64,000 bases of DNA from Psychrobacter sp. APC 3281. GTDB lineage: Bacteria; Pseudomonadota; Gammaproteobacteria; Pseudomonadales; Moraxellaceae. The position numbers and the translations under genes are program-made. Below, in pieces: positions 47,486 through 56,283 of the stretch. The DNA lies in assembly GCF_030407815.1 (NCBI RefSeq), contig NZ_JASDCS010000006.1:124001-188000 (forward strand), written 5' to 3'. Each line of letters begins with the position of its first letter. The stretch's first letter is position 1. The notes under the pieces were generated by a model that ran no database searches, had not been told where the DNA came from, and saw only the letters and a list, made by a program, of their open reading frames with translations.

Positions 47486-48607
47486 TTAGCTTACATCTAA
47501 CGATAAACTATCAGCACCTTCATCTAAATTAGCTTTACCGTTTTTGCTACTGAGCTTAATTTTGAGGCGTAGATCGTTAGGAGAGTCGGCATGTAGAATC
47601 GCTTCTTTATACGTTATCTCTCCTTGTTCGTACAAATCAAAAAGTGCCTGATCAAAGGTTTGCATGCCACTGTCTCGTGAGCGTGTCATCACATCTTTAA
47701 TTTCATGAACTTCCCCTTTACGGATATAGTCACTGATCAGCTGCGAATTTAGCAAAATTTCGATAGCAGCACGTCTTCCTTTACCATCAGGTGTGGGGAT
47801 AAGTTGCTGTGCGATAATAGCTCGCAAGTTCAACGACAAATCCATAAACAACTGGTTATGGCGACTGGTTTCAAAGAAGTGAATAATACGGTCAATTGCT
47901 TGGTTCGCATTGTTTGCGTGCAACGTTGCAAATACTAAATGACCTGTTTCTGCGTACTGGATAGCGTAGCTCATGACTTCACGGTTACGAATCTCGCCAA
48001 TTAAGATGACATCGGGTGCTTGGCGTAGCGTATTTTTTAGGCCTGCTTCAAATGAATGGGTATCGATACCAACTTCACGCTGGGTAATAATACAGCCGCG
48101 ATGTTTATGAACAAACTCAATAGGGTCTTCTATCGTAATAATATGACCATGAGAGTTTTGATTGCGATGTCCTATCATTGCTGCAAGGGTAGTGGATTTA
48201 CCTGTACCCGTTGCGCCAACTAATAGAATAATACCGCGTTTTTTCATGGCCAATTCTTTTAGCGCTGGCGGTAAACGTAACTCTTCAACCGTTGGAATAT
48301 TATTTTCAATTTTCCGTAAAATCATTCCTGCCATGTCGCGTTGTACAAATGCACTGACTCGAAAGCGAGCTTGCTGTGCTTCATCAGAAATGGCAAATTG
48401 ACATTCATTGGTTTCTTCAAACTCTTTTCGTTGGCTTGGCGTCATCACACCTTTGACCAATCTCATGGTCTGCTCAGCACTTAAAGGTGTTCTACCGACA
48501 GGTAAAATTTTTCCATTCACTTTCATGGAAGGTGCTACGTCAGCAGTAATAAAAAGGTCAGAGCCATTTTTGCTGATCATTAACTGTAATAGTTTATCAA
48601 TGTCCAT
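47486..48607 (-). CDS. pilU: Type IV pilus retraction ATPase PilU
   Basis: The 373-residue product has Walker A GATGTGKSTTLAA, an Asp box with DPIEFVHKHRGCIITQREVG, Walker B ILIGEIRNREVM and a His box ETGHLVFATLHANNA. It is closest in pattern to PilU (start MDIDKLLQLMISKNGSDLFITAD) and lies downstream of pilT, 132 bases away. PilU works with PilT in pilus retraction and twitching. The in-frame TTG at 48634 gives nine extra residues; the ATG at 48607 gives the standard N terminus. Confidence 0.95.
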   Translation of the reverse strand: MDIDKLLQLMISKNGSDLFITADVAPSMKVNGKILPVGRTPLSAEQTMRLVKGVMTPSQRKEFEETNECQFAISDEAQQARFRVSAFVQRDMAGMILRKIENNIPTVEELRLPPALKELAMKKRGIILLVGATGTGKSTTLAAMIGHRNQNSHGHIITIEDPIEFVHKHRGCIITQREVGIDTHSFEAGLKNTLRQAPDVILIGEIRNREVMSYAIQYAETGHLVFATLHANNANQAIDRIIHFFETSRHNQLFMDLSLNLRAIIAQQLIPTPDGKGRRAAIEILLNSQLISDYIRKGEVHEIKDVMTRSRDSGMQTFDQALFDLYEQGEITYKEAILHADSPNDLRLKIKLSSKNGKANLDEGADSLSLDVS

Positions 48608-48739
48608 ATCGCACTTGTACCAGATGTAAGCCAATTAAAATCATATTTTAAAAACGTCAATAAAAAGTAAGAAAGTAATTACAGAGACCATGAGTTGTTT
48701 GTTATTTTTGATGGTATCTGTCAATACTATCTGTCAGTA

Positions 48740-49795
48740 CTATAAAAATGCCTCAGGCTGCTTGGCATAAGGACGTGCAACATCCTTACTAATAGTTCCT
48801 TTACTTACCAAGTTCTTTAACGTCTGATCAAGGGTAATCATGCCATCGCCTGCACCTGTTTGGATAGCAGAGTACATTTGGGCAATTTTGTTCTCACGTA
48901 TTAAGTTACGGATAGCAGGTGTACCTATCATGATTTCATGGGCGGCTATACGTCCACCTACTTGACGACGCAACAATGTCTGTGAAATAACAGCTTGCAA
49001 CGACTCGGATAGCATAGCGCGGATCATATCTTTTTCAGCGGCAGGGAATACATCAATAACACGGTCAATCGTTTTAGCCGCTGAGCTGGTATGCAAGGTG
49101 CCGAACACTAAGTGACCAGTCTCTGCTGCTGTCAGTGCCAAGCGGATAGTCTCAAGGTCACGTAGCTCACCAACTAAGATGACATCGGGATCCTCACGTA
49201 GGGCAGAGCGCAATGCTGGCTCGAAACCCAAAGTATCACGGTGTACTTCACGCTGGTTGATCAAGCTTTTCTTAGATTGATGCACGAATTCAATCGGGTC
49301 TTCGATAGTTAAAATATGCTCTTTACGGCTTTCGTTAATATAGTCAATCATCGCCGCAAGTGTTGTTGACTTACCCGAGCCTGTTGGGCCCGTAACCAAT
49401 ACCACGCCACGCTTAAAGTCTGAAACGCGTCTAAAGACATCGCCCATACCTAAGTCTTCCATCGTTAATACTTTAGAAGGAATGGTACGAAATACAGCAC
49501 CTGCACCGCGATTTTGATTAAAAGCGTTGACACGAAAACGTGCTAGATTAGGAATTTCAAAAGAAAAATCCGTTTCAAAAAACTCCTCAAAGTCGGCACG
49601 TTGCTTATCATTCATGATGTCATAAATAAGCTGATGCACAACCTGATGGGTCATCTCTGGCATATTGATACGGGTCATTTCACCATCGACACGTATCATG
49701 GCCGGCATACCTGCTGAAATATGTAAATCTGACGCCTTATGCTTAACCGTAAAGCGCAGCAAGTCTTCGATATTAAGGTTATTCTTTTCAGCCAT
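48740..49795 (-). CDS. pilT: Type IV pilus retraction ATPase PilT
   Basis: The 351-residue product has an N-terminal PAS-like domain, Walker A GPTGSGKSTTLAA (about residues 135-147) and Walker B ILVGELRDLET. The His box is TGHLVFGTLHTSSA, and the diagnostic C-terminal AIRNLIRE motif is required for retraction. PilT is the main retraction motor. Downstream on the same strand is pilU, and upstream and divergent is yggS, the conserved order of Pseudomonas. It completes, with the pilin cluster at 9-19 kb, the parts of the twitching machine present here. Confidence 0.97.
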   Translation of the reverse strand: MAEKNNLNIEDLLRFTVKHKASDLHISAGMPAMIRVDGEMTRINMPEMTHQVVHQLIYDIMNDKQRADFEEFFETDFSFEIPNLARFRVNAFNQNRGAGAVFRTIPSKVLTMEDLGMGDVFRRVSDFKRGVVLVTGPTGSGKSTTLAAMIDYINESRKEHILTIEDPIEFVHQSKKSLINQREVHRDTLGFEPALRSALREDPDVILVGELRDLETIRLALTAAETGHLVFGTLHTSSAAKTIDRVIDVFPAAEKDMIRAMLSESLQAVISQTLLRRQVGGRIAAHEIMIGTPAIRNLIRENKIAQMYSAIQTGAGDGMITLDQTLKNLVSKGTISKDVARPYAKQPEAFL

Positions 49796-50130
49796 AATTT
49801 GATATTCCTATCACTTAGTCTAGGTAAGACAAAACACTATAAAAGTACGTGGTAAACTATCTATCGATAATTCCATAAATAACGATAAGAAGCTCATCAG
49901 TACAGGTCTTTATCATCACTAGCATATTCAGTAGCATATGTTAAAGCATGTAACAATATCATAACAAGACTATGAGTATTTAACCATCTACTAAATTAAG
50001 AAAAATAGAACTGGATCGTTTTAAAATAAGTCTTATAGGAACTATTTCTAATTTACTTTTAAAAATCGGATAGTTATGTTTTTTCTATAATAAAAATTTC
50101 AAAAAATTAATCAAGTAATAAGGGCAGAAT
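49796..50130. other. Divergent intergenic region pilT/yggS
   Basis: This 335-base, strongly A/T-rich region has no gene; it holds divergent promoters. No repeat of note was seen. Confidence 0.45.
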
Positions 50131-50847
50131 ATGAAGGAAATGAATGGCAATATTGATGAAGTGACACTTATCGATAACTGGCAACAAGTTAGTAAGCAGA
50201 TGAAGCAAGCGTGTGATCATGCTGACAGACAGGCTGATAATGTTATGCTGCTGGCTGTTTCGAAAACGAAACCTGCCGATATGATCGCAACTTTAGCAGC
50301 TCAAGGGCAGCGCGATTTTGGTGAAAACTATCTACAAGAGGCCATCGAAAAAATTACTGAACTTAAAGCGCAGTCTGTAGGCGAGAGTATCGTTTGGCAT
50401 TATATCGGTAGTATCCAACGTAATAAGACACGTGACATTGCAGAGCACTTTGATTGGGTGCAAACGGTTGAGCGCGATATCATCGCCAAACGCTTGAACG
50501 ACCAACGACCAGCTGACCTGCCACCATTGAATGTGTTGATCCAACTAAATATCGATAATGAAGACAGCAAGTCAGGATGTCTGCCAGCCCAGTTGCCAGA
50601 GCTGATAACAGCGATTAAAGGCTACGAGCGTCTACAGTTACGTGGTCTGATGATTATCCCTGCTAAGGCAAATACAAATGCCTTTGCTCGAACTAAGCAG
50701 TTGTTTGAAAAGGTCAAAGCCGATTGTCCAGAATTAAATAATTGGGATACGCTTAGTATGGGTATGAGTGGTGATATGGCAGAAGCGATAGAAAACGGCA
50801 CAACGATGGTACGTGTCGGCACCGCTATCTTTGGTCAACGTGCTTAA
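50131..50847 (+). CDS. yggS: YggS family PLP-binding protein (PLP homeostasis)
   Basis: The 238-residue product is a single alanine-racemase-like barrel with the PLP-binding Lys K45 in LLAVSKTKP. It also has the family motifs GENYLQEA, WHYIGSIQRNKTRDI, the RGLMIIPAKA segment and LSMGMSGDMAEAI. YggS (PLPBP) buffers pyridoxal phosphate and affects amino-acid metabolism; it has no strong catalytic activity. The ATG at 50131 follows AGGGC; the in-frame ATG at 50140 is too near AAGGA to be preferred. It is divergent from pilT, as in Pseudomonas. Confidence 0.94.
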   Translation: MKEMNGNIDEVTLIDNWQQVSKQMKQACDHADRQADNVMLLAVSKTKPADMIATLAAQGQRDFGENYLQEAIEKITELKAQSVGESIVWHYIGSIQRNKTRDIAEHFDWVQTVERDIIAKRLNDQRPADLPPLNVLIQLNIDNEDSKSGCLPAQLPELITAIKGYERLQLRGLMIIPAKANTNAFARTKQLFEKVKADCPELNNWDTLSMGMSGDMAEAIENGTTMVRVGTAIFGQRA

Positions 50848-50860
50848 AACCATATGAGTA

Positions 50861-50887
50861 GGCTAGTTAGGCATCCTTTAACTAGCC
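50861..50887. terminator. Inverted repeat between converging yggS and the CorC-type gene
   Basis: The perfect nine-base arms GGCTAGTTA (50861-50869) and TAACTAGCC (50879-50887) form a hairpin just after yggS. There is no T run, so terminator function is uncertain. Confidence 0.45.
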
Positions 50888-50893
50888 AGTAAA

Positions 50894-52168
50894 TTAAATG
50901 ACATCTTCTAATTTAGTGACTAGCATCTGCGTGATTTTAAGATTATCAGTCGCAATAATCTCAAATCGATAATTGGCATATTCAATCGTATCGGTCTTCT
51001 TAGGAATTTTTCGGAGCATATACATCATAAATCCACTGATAGTCTCGTAATTTTGATTGCGTGGTAAGTCGACAATATCTAATGCACGAATCACATCTTC
51101 GATAGGGGTCATGCCATCGATTAACCACGAGTTGTCAGTGCGCTGGACGATAGGTTGTTCCTCGAGCGTTACCAGCTCACCCATCACAATGCTCATCACG
51201 TCCTTTAAGGTGATAACACCAACGACTAGGGCGTATTCATTCACGATGACCGCAAAATCAGCGCCAGTGGATTTAAACATCTCTAATACTTCAAACAAAG
51301 ACAACGTATCAGGCACGAAAAGTGCTGGTTTTAATAGAGTCTTGTTCGTTAAGCTAACTTCTTGTTGGTTCAAAACCAACGCTAAAAAGCTACGAGATTC
51401 CACATAACCAACGATATGTTCTAAATCATCATCATGGCAGACCAAGAACTTATTGTGTGGCTGCTCAATCATGATATTCACGACTTCTTCGGTACTTGTC
51501 TTGGTATCAAAGTAAACGATATTTTCTCGAGGATTCATCACTGAGGTGACGGTACGCTCTTGCATATCAAAGATATTTTCGATCAAGTGATGCTCTTGCT
51601 TCTTTAGTACACCCGCTTCAGCCCCAGCATCCATCACTGCATAAATATCTTCTGGTGTCATGTCATCTTGACGTATGGTTGAGATGCCAAAAAGCTTAAA
51701 CAGGATATTTGCAGCCCCATCGAACACCCATATAATAGGCTTTAGTATGAATATCAACAACATCATCGGGCGTACGAGCCGTACCGCTATCGTCTCAGCA
51801 TTTGACATGGCTAAACGCCTAGGCATTAGATCAGCAAGTAGTGAAAACAAACTGGTTATAAGTACAAATGATATAACCGATGCTATCGTTTCACTATTCA
51901 ATAACTGCTCGAGATAAGGACTGATGGCTGACTCACCCACGGCACCAGCTGAAATAGCGACCGCATTTAGTACTATTTGTACGACGGTGATAAAACTACC
52001 AGGGTGCTCTTGCATATTAAGCACATCAAGTGCGCGAACATCGCCTTCTTTTGCCATGATTTGGAGCTTGATTTTGCGTCCTGCGGCTATGGCAATCTCG
52101 GCAGCAGAGACAAAGGTACTTAAGGCAAGCAGTAAAAGAAGAAAGACACTAGCGGTTAGCAAACTCAT
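50894..52168 (-). CDS. CNNM/CBS-domain (CorC/HlyC-type) transporter
   Basis: The 424-residue product has an N-terminal CNNM domain (four helices; MSLLTASVFLLLLLALSTFVSAAEIAI start). Two CBS domains (about residues 200-330) contain VMNPRENIVYFDTKTS and VVGVITLKDVMS, and a C-terminal CorC_HlyC domain begins LIDGMTPIEDVIRALDI. Such proteins are linked to magnesium/cobalt efflux and to resistance. The longer upstream frame to 52273 overlaps the nadE terminator and codes for non-conserved residues, so ATG at 52168 is chosen. Confidence 0.88.
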   Translation of the reverse strand: MSLLTASVFLLLLLALSTFVSAAEIAIAAGRKIKLQIMAKEGDVRALDVLNMQEHPGSFITVVQIVLNAVAISAGAVGESAISPYLEQLLNSETIASVISFVLITSLFSLLADLMPRRLAMSNAETIAVRLVRPMMLLIFILKPIIWVFDGAANILFKLFGISTIRQDDMTPEDIYAVMDAGAEAGVLKKQEHHLIENIFDMQERTVTSVMNPRENIVYFDTKTSTEEVVNIMIEQPHNKFLVCHDDDLEHIVGYVESRSFLALVLNQQEVSLTNKTLLKPALFVPDTLSLFEVLEMFKSTGADFAVIVNEYALVVGVITLKDVMSIVMGELVTLEEQPIVQRTDNSWLIDGMTPIEDVIRALDIVDLPRNQNYETISGFMMYMLRKIPKKTDTIEYANYRFEIIATDNLKITQMLVTKLEDVI

Positions 52169-52271
52169 GACGTACTCGAAAAAGAAATAAAGATAATTAA
52201 GGCAAAATAGTTGTTGAAACTGTGTGGAAAAGAATATGGCTAGGTGTAAAAATTGTTGGTGGATAAAAACC

Positions 52272-52296
52272 AAAAAAGCTGGGCAAGCACCCAGCT
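52272..52296 (-). terminator. Intrinsic terminator downstream of nadE
   Basis: On the minus strand, AGCTGGG-N6-CCCAGCT is followed by a T run (52277-52272), between the nadE stop and the CNNM/CorC-type gene. Confidence 0.85.
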
Positions 52297-52337
52297 AATA
52301 GTAAAAATTTGATATCTTGTAAAACTGGCTAACTAGC

Positions 52338-52372
52338 ACCTCTCAACTTATAGATAGTAGAAGTTGAGAGGT
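52338..52372. other. Perfect 12-bp inverted repeat downstream of nadE
   Basis: The arms ACCTCTCAACTT (52338-52349) and AAGTTGAGAGGT (52361-52372) enclose an 11-base loop. It starts nine bases after the nadE stop and has no T run. It may protect the nadE mRNA 3' end or assist the terminator 40 bases further on. Confidence 0.7.
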
Positions 52373-52381
52373 ATGTAGTAA

Positions 52382-54073
52382 TTAACCTTTGATTGACCAC
52401 TTATTAACCAATGGATAACGGCGCTCACGTCCAAAAGCTTTATGGCTAATCTTAGTACCGATAGGAGATTGCAGGCGTTTATATTCGCTGTTGTCTACCA
52501 TTTTGATGACTTTAGCGACCATCTCAGCATCAAAGCCTTTATCAATAATTTCTTGATAGCCCATATCTTCATCGATATATGACGTCAAGATACCATCTAA
52601 CACATCGTAGTCAGGTAAGCTGTCTTGATCTTTTTGATCTGGACGTAATTCAGCTGATGGTGGACGGGTAATAACACGCTCAGGAATGACAGGCGTATCT
52701 TCTAAACGGTTACGATAGCTCGCCAATTTATAAACTTGAGACTTGTATACGTCTTTTAATACGTCAAAGCCACCAGCCATGTCGCCATATAGTGTTGAGT
52801 AACCAACTGCCAATTCTGACTTGTTACCAGTCGTAATAACTAAATGACCGAATTTATTAGACAATGCCATCAAAATAACACCACGAGCGCGCGCTTGGAT
52901 GTTTTCTTCGGTCGTGTCCGCTGGCGACTTATTGAATAACGGTGCTAGCGTATGACGGATGCCTTCGACAGCGTCAAAAATAGGGCAAACGGTATAAGAA
53001 ACATTTAAGCGGCGCGCCTGTGCTTGAGCATCTTCTAGACTGATTTGAGAAGTATACTCGTATGGCATCATGACCGCATATACCTTGTCAGCGCCTAACG
53101 CATCAACAGCGATACAAAGTGTCAATGCTGAGTCAATACCACCTGACAACCCGACAATAATGCCAGAGAATCCTGAATGGTTGACATAGTCGCGTAGACC
53201 GACGACTAACGCCTGATACATTTCAGACTCGCGGCTCAAAGTTAGAGGCGCTTTGGTCTGCTCGTTAAACTTAGCAGTTTTTACATCTAACGTAGCCAGT
53301 AACAACTGATTCATAAAGCGCGGCGCTTCATGAGCAATGCTACCGTCAGCTTGTACAGCCATAGAGCCACCATCAAACACTAGATCGTCTTGCCCGCCCA
53401 CTGCGTTGACATAGACGATAGGTAGTTTGTTTTCACGGCTACGCTTGGCCAGCATGGTTTTGCGATTGTCTTGCTTTTCAATTTCAAAAGGTGAAGCGTT
53501 TAAGCTTACGATTAAATCAGCACCTTGCTTTTTAAGCTCAGAGATAGGCCCTTTTTCCCACAAATCTTCACAGATAAGCAGACCAATAGTAATGCCTTTA
53601 TAGTCAAATAAAACTTGATTACGACCTTTATCAAAATAGCGACGCTCATCAAACACGCCATAGTTTGGCAAAATCTGCTTATGGTAAAAGCCTTTTTGAT
53701 GACCATTATGTAGAATGGCAGCAGAGTTAAAAGTACCGTGATGATCGACATGCGGATAGCCGACAATCATGACGATATCATCGATATCACTCAAAGTAGA
53801 CAAAGCGCTCTTAACACGACCTGATAAGCTTGGACGTAGCAACAAATCTTGTGGAGGGTAGCCTAGTAGAGCTAACTCTGGGAATACGATTACGTCAGCA
53901 CCTTGTTCGCGTGCTTGTAATGCTAGGGTACGCATTTTTTCGACATTGGTTGCGATATCACCGACCAAAAAATGTGATTGAGCTAAAGCAAAAGTGACAG
54001 TATCTTGTGGTTTATTGGTCTTACTGGCTTCGTTTGAGGTGTTAGAGTTGGGGTTATCAGTGTCTTTTGACAT
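52382..54073 (-). CDS. nadE: Glutamine-dependent NAD+ synthetase NadE
   Basis: The 563-residue product is a two-domain enzyme. An N-terminal nitrilase-type glutaminase has the catalytic triad in FPELALLGYPP (Glu), HKQILPNYGVFDE (Lys) and LLICEDLWE (Cys). The C-terminal NAD synthetase has the P-loop SGGIDSAL and TTGNKSELAVGY. It amidates nicotinic acid adenine dinucleotide to NAD with glutamine. The start at 54073 is supported by AGGA nine bases upstream; the in-frame ATG at 54139 has none. A Ser/Asn/Thr-rich leader of about 22 residues precedes the conserved fold. Confidence 0.96.
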   Translation of the reverse strand: MSKDTDNPNSNTSNEASKTNKPQDTVTFALAQSHFLVGDIATNVEKMRTLALQAREQGADVIVFPELALLGYPPQDLLLRPSLSGRVKSALSTLSDIDDIVMIVGYPHVDHHGTFNSAAILHNGHQKGFYHKQILPNYGVFDERRYFDKGRNQVLFDYKGITIGLLICEDLWEKGPISELKKQGADLIVSLNASPFEIEKQDNRKTMLAKRSRENKLPIVYVNAVGGQDDLVFDGGSMAVQADGSIAHEAPRFMNQLLLATLDVKTAKFNEQTKAPLTLSRESEMYQALVVGLRDYVNHSGFSGIIVGLSGGIDSALTLCIAVDALGADKVYAVMMPYEYTSQISLEDAQAQARRLNVSYTVCPIFDAVEGIRHTLAPLFNKSPADTTEENIQARARGVILMALSNKFGHLVITTGNKSELAVGYSTLYGDMAGGFDVLKDVYKSQVYKLASYRNRLEDTPVIPERVITRPPSAELRPDQKDQDSLPDYDVLDGILTSYIDEDMGYQEIIDKGFDAEMVAKVIKMVDNSEYKRLQSPIGTKISHKAFGRERRYPLVNKWSIKG

Positions 54074-54932
54074 TGTTATTGTTCCTATCGATATATTATT
54101 AAAATTTGGTGTGTCTGTATTGATTTCAAATAAAATCAAAGTAAATCCGAAATTAACTCAAAACTGCGCTCTTGCATATCAAGCTCAAATATTGAGCTGA
54201 TATGCTGAGTCTAAATCTCGTATAAGCCTTTATAAAAGACTTATGATTTTGCTCAAGTAACTCACTCTAAGTGATAGCGACACCCTAAAATTAGAACTTA
54301 TGATAGTCTAAAAGAAGACGATATAAGCGGGTGTTGAAATCTGGCTCAGAGGATTCGATGTCTGTACGACGATGTAAATAAATATGTGCAAATAAACTTA
54401 ACTACACTGAAAAGCTTAAAATAATTGCTTTAGTATAACATCAATTGTCGCGACAAATAGAACGCACCAGTGGATTCCCTTATAAGATAACAGTTTAAAA
54501 GCTGAACATAAAAGCAGTTTTCAATACATCATTTTTACACACTAAATTCATGCATTATGCGCTAGTCATTATCGTCGCCATCTAGTAAGCTTGCATAGAC
54601 AAAGTTGTAAGTAAAGATTACAACAACGCGTTATATAATTCACACGCTTTATTGCATAATAAAGTGTGCTAACTGCATTTTTATTGTGTTATCTATGATA
54701 ATAAATGGCTATGAATTTGTAGTATGGAGCTGAACACAGTCACACTATTTAACTGTCATACTATTTGATTGTCATATGACTTCATAAGCCCGACGCAATG
54801 CTTTTTTGTACGACTCGCAACTCTCGCTAATGGATATGGCTTACAGACAGTGTCTAAGAGCTGATATTCATCACACATTTATAAACTCGCCAGCAAAATT
54901 ATCGTTTGCTGTCCGCTTTTGGTTTATACGCT
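54074..54932. other. Long gene-free region nadE/AI-2E permease
   Basis: This 859-base A/T-rich region has no credible gene. It carries divergent promoters and a 16-base direct repeat (ACTATTT-A/G-A-C/T-TGTCAT) at 54744-54775. Confidence 0.5.
54744..54775. repeat. 16-bp tandem direct repeat, two copies
   Basis: The units 54744-54759 and 54760-54775 differ at only two bases (ACTATTTAACTGTCAT and ACTATTTGATTGTCAT). This may be a binding site for a regulator or chance. Confidence 0.55.
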
Positions 54933-56060
54933 ATGATTGAAAACTGGACAAAAGAATTTATTATTCAGCGCTTATTGGCAATTACGTTGCTAGTGGTGCT
55001 ATTCGTATTATGTTTTCAAGTGGTGCAGTTTTTTATTGTGCCAGCGCTTTGGGCAGCGATTTTGGCTTATGTAACTTTTCCTATTTATAATTTCTTTCAT
55101 GAAAAAGTGAAGCTAAGCCCAGATTTTAGTGCCGCTATTATGACGGTGAGCATTTCACTGATAATAGGCGTGCCAGTGGTCATCGGTGTGTTTATCTTGC
55201 AGCAAGAAGCTTTGAGTTTAATCAGTAACTTAATCTATCGTATCAAGGTAGGTTACTTAGATGTACCTGACTCTCTCAAAGATTTGCCTATCATTGGTCA
55301 GCAAGTTAAAGACGTGCTGTGGCGTATTAACAAAAACCCAGAAGGGACGCTAGAAGCTTTTCGCATTTGGGTTCAGTCGCATTTATATTATGGCAAAATA
55401 GCATTTGATGTGGTGTTCAGTAGTTTGGCCAAACTCGGTATGGCGTTAATGACGCTTTTCTTCTTTTACCGAGATGGCACCAGTCTGGTTCGGCAGATTC
55501 GTCAAGCGCTGCGTAACATCATCGGCAATCGCATCGACGGTTACATCGATTCTGTGGGTACAACTACGCGTGCCGTGGTATACGGCATCGGGCTGACGGC
55601 ATTGGCTCAGGCTTTATTGGCAGGTATCGGCTATTACTTCGCTGGTGCGCCAAGTCCTATCTTATTGACCATTGTCACGTTTATTATTGCCTTGATTCCC
55701 TTTGGTACACCATTCGTTTGGGGCGGTGTATCGATTTGGCTGTTGAGCCAAGGGCATACTGCAGAAGGTATTGGCTTAGCGCTATGGGGTGTACTGGTGA
55801 TTAGCTGGGTAGATAATCTGATTCGTCCTATCGTCATTAGCGGCGCGACCAAAATTCCTTTTATCATTATTTTTATTGGTGTACTAGGTGGTCTAACAGC
55901 GTTCGGCTTTGTTGGTTTGTTTATCGGGCCTGTCGTGTTGGCTATCGGGCTTGCGGTATGGCGCGAGTGGATATCGCAGCATAAGAATGAGATATTTGCT
56001 CAGCAGGAGGTAATGCTTTCTGACTCTCGTGCGATAGATTCTGTGCACGAACCAGAATAA
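54933..56060 (+). CDS. AI-2E family transporter (YdiK/PerM-like permease)
   Basis: The 375-residue product has about eight hydrophobic helices and the AI-2E/PerM family signatures. These are AALWAAILAYVTFPIYNF early on, a central soluble segment with KDLPIIGQQVKDVL, LFFFYRDGTSLVRQIR, and the late block IALIPFGTPFVWGGVSIWLL with GVLVISWVDNLIRPIVIS. Members were named from TqsA export of autoinducer-2, but most export unknown substrates, and some are sodium/proton antiporters. The ATG at 54933 is preferred over the in-frame TTG at 54906. Confidence 0.9.
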   Translation: MIENWTKEFIIQRLLAITLLVVLFVLCFQVVQFFIVPALWAAILAYVTFPIYNFFHEKVKLSPDFSAAIMTVSISLIIGVPVVIGVFILQQEALSLISNLIYRIKVGYLDVPDSLKDLPIIGQQVKDVLWRINKNPEGTLEAFRIWVQSHLYYGKIAFDVVFSSLAKLGMALMTLFFFYRDGTSLVRQIRQALRNIIGNRIDGYIDSVGTTTRAVVYGIGLTALAQALLAGIGYYFAGAPSPILLTIVTFIIALIPFGTPFVWGGVSIWLLSQGHTAEGIGLALWGVLVISWVDNLIRPIVISGATKIPFIIIFIGVLGGLTAFGFVGLFIGPVVLAIGLAVWREWISQHKNEIFAQQEVMLSDSRAIDSVHEPE

Positions 56061-56068
56061 CGAATCAT

Positions 56069-56242
56069 TAGGGCGTGTCTTCAATTCACCCGATGGCCAT
56101 CTAAATGGGCTAAAAATGGCTAAATTTTGCCAAACATCGTCAAATAGCTATTTAATATCCTGATATTATCTACGCTATTTTTCTTGTTTGACGGCAATTT
56201 ATCTCATTTTTATCTCCATTTTTGAAATGAAGACACGTCCTA
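56069..56242. mobile_element. MITE-like element with terminal inverted repeats
   Basis: This 174-base, gene-free segment is flanked by 18-base terminal inverted repeats. The left end, 56069-56086, reads TAGGGCGTGTCTTCAATT; the complement of the right end, 56225-56242, differs at two positions. TA is found at both outer ends, as for a TA target duplication. Nested inverted repeats inside (CGTCAAA at 56138 with TTTGACG at 56187; AAATAGCTATTT at 56142) mean the whole element can fold on itself. No transposase is coded. I cannot name the family. Confidence 0.7.
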
Positions 56243-56283
56243 GAAAATACGATGTAAAAAATTATCGATAGAGATGGTGGCAA

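Noticed and set aside
52169..52273. N-terminal extension of the CNNM/CorC-type protein
   Set aside because: It would be transcribed through the nadE terminator region and lacks a ribosome-binding site.
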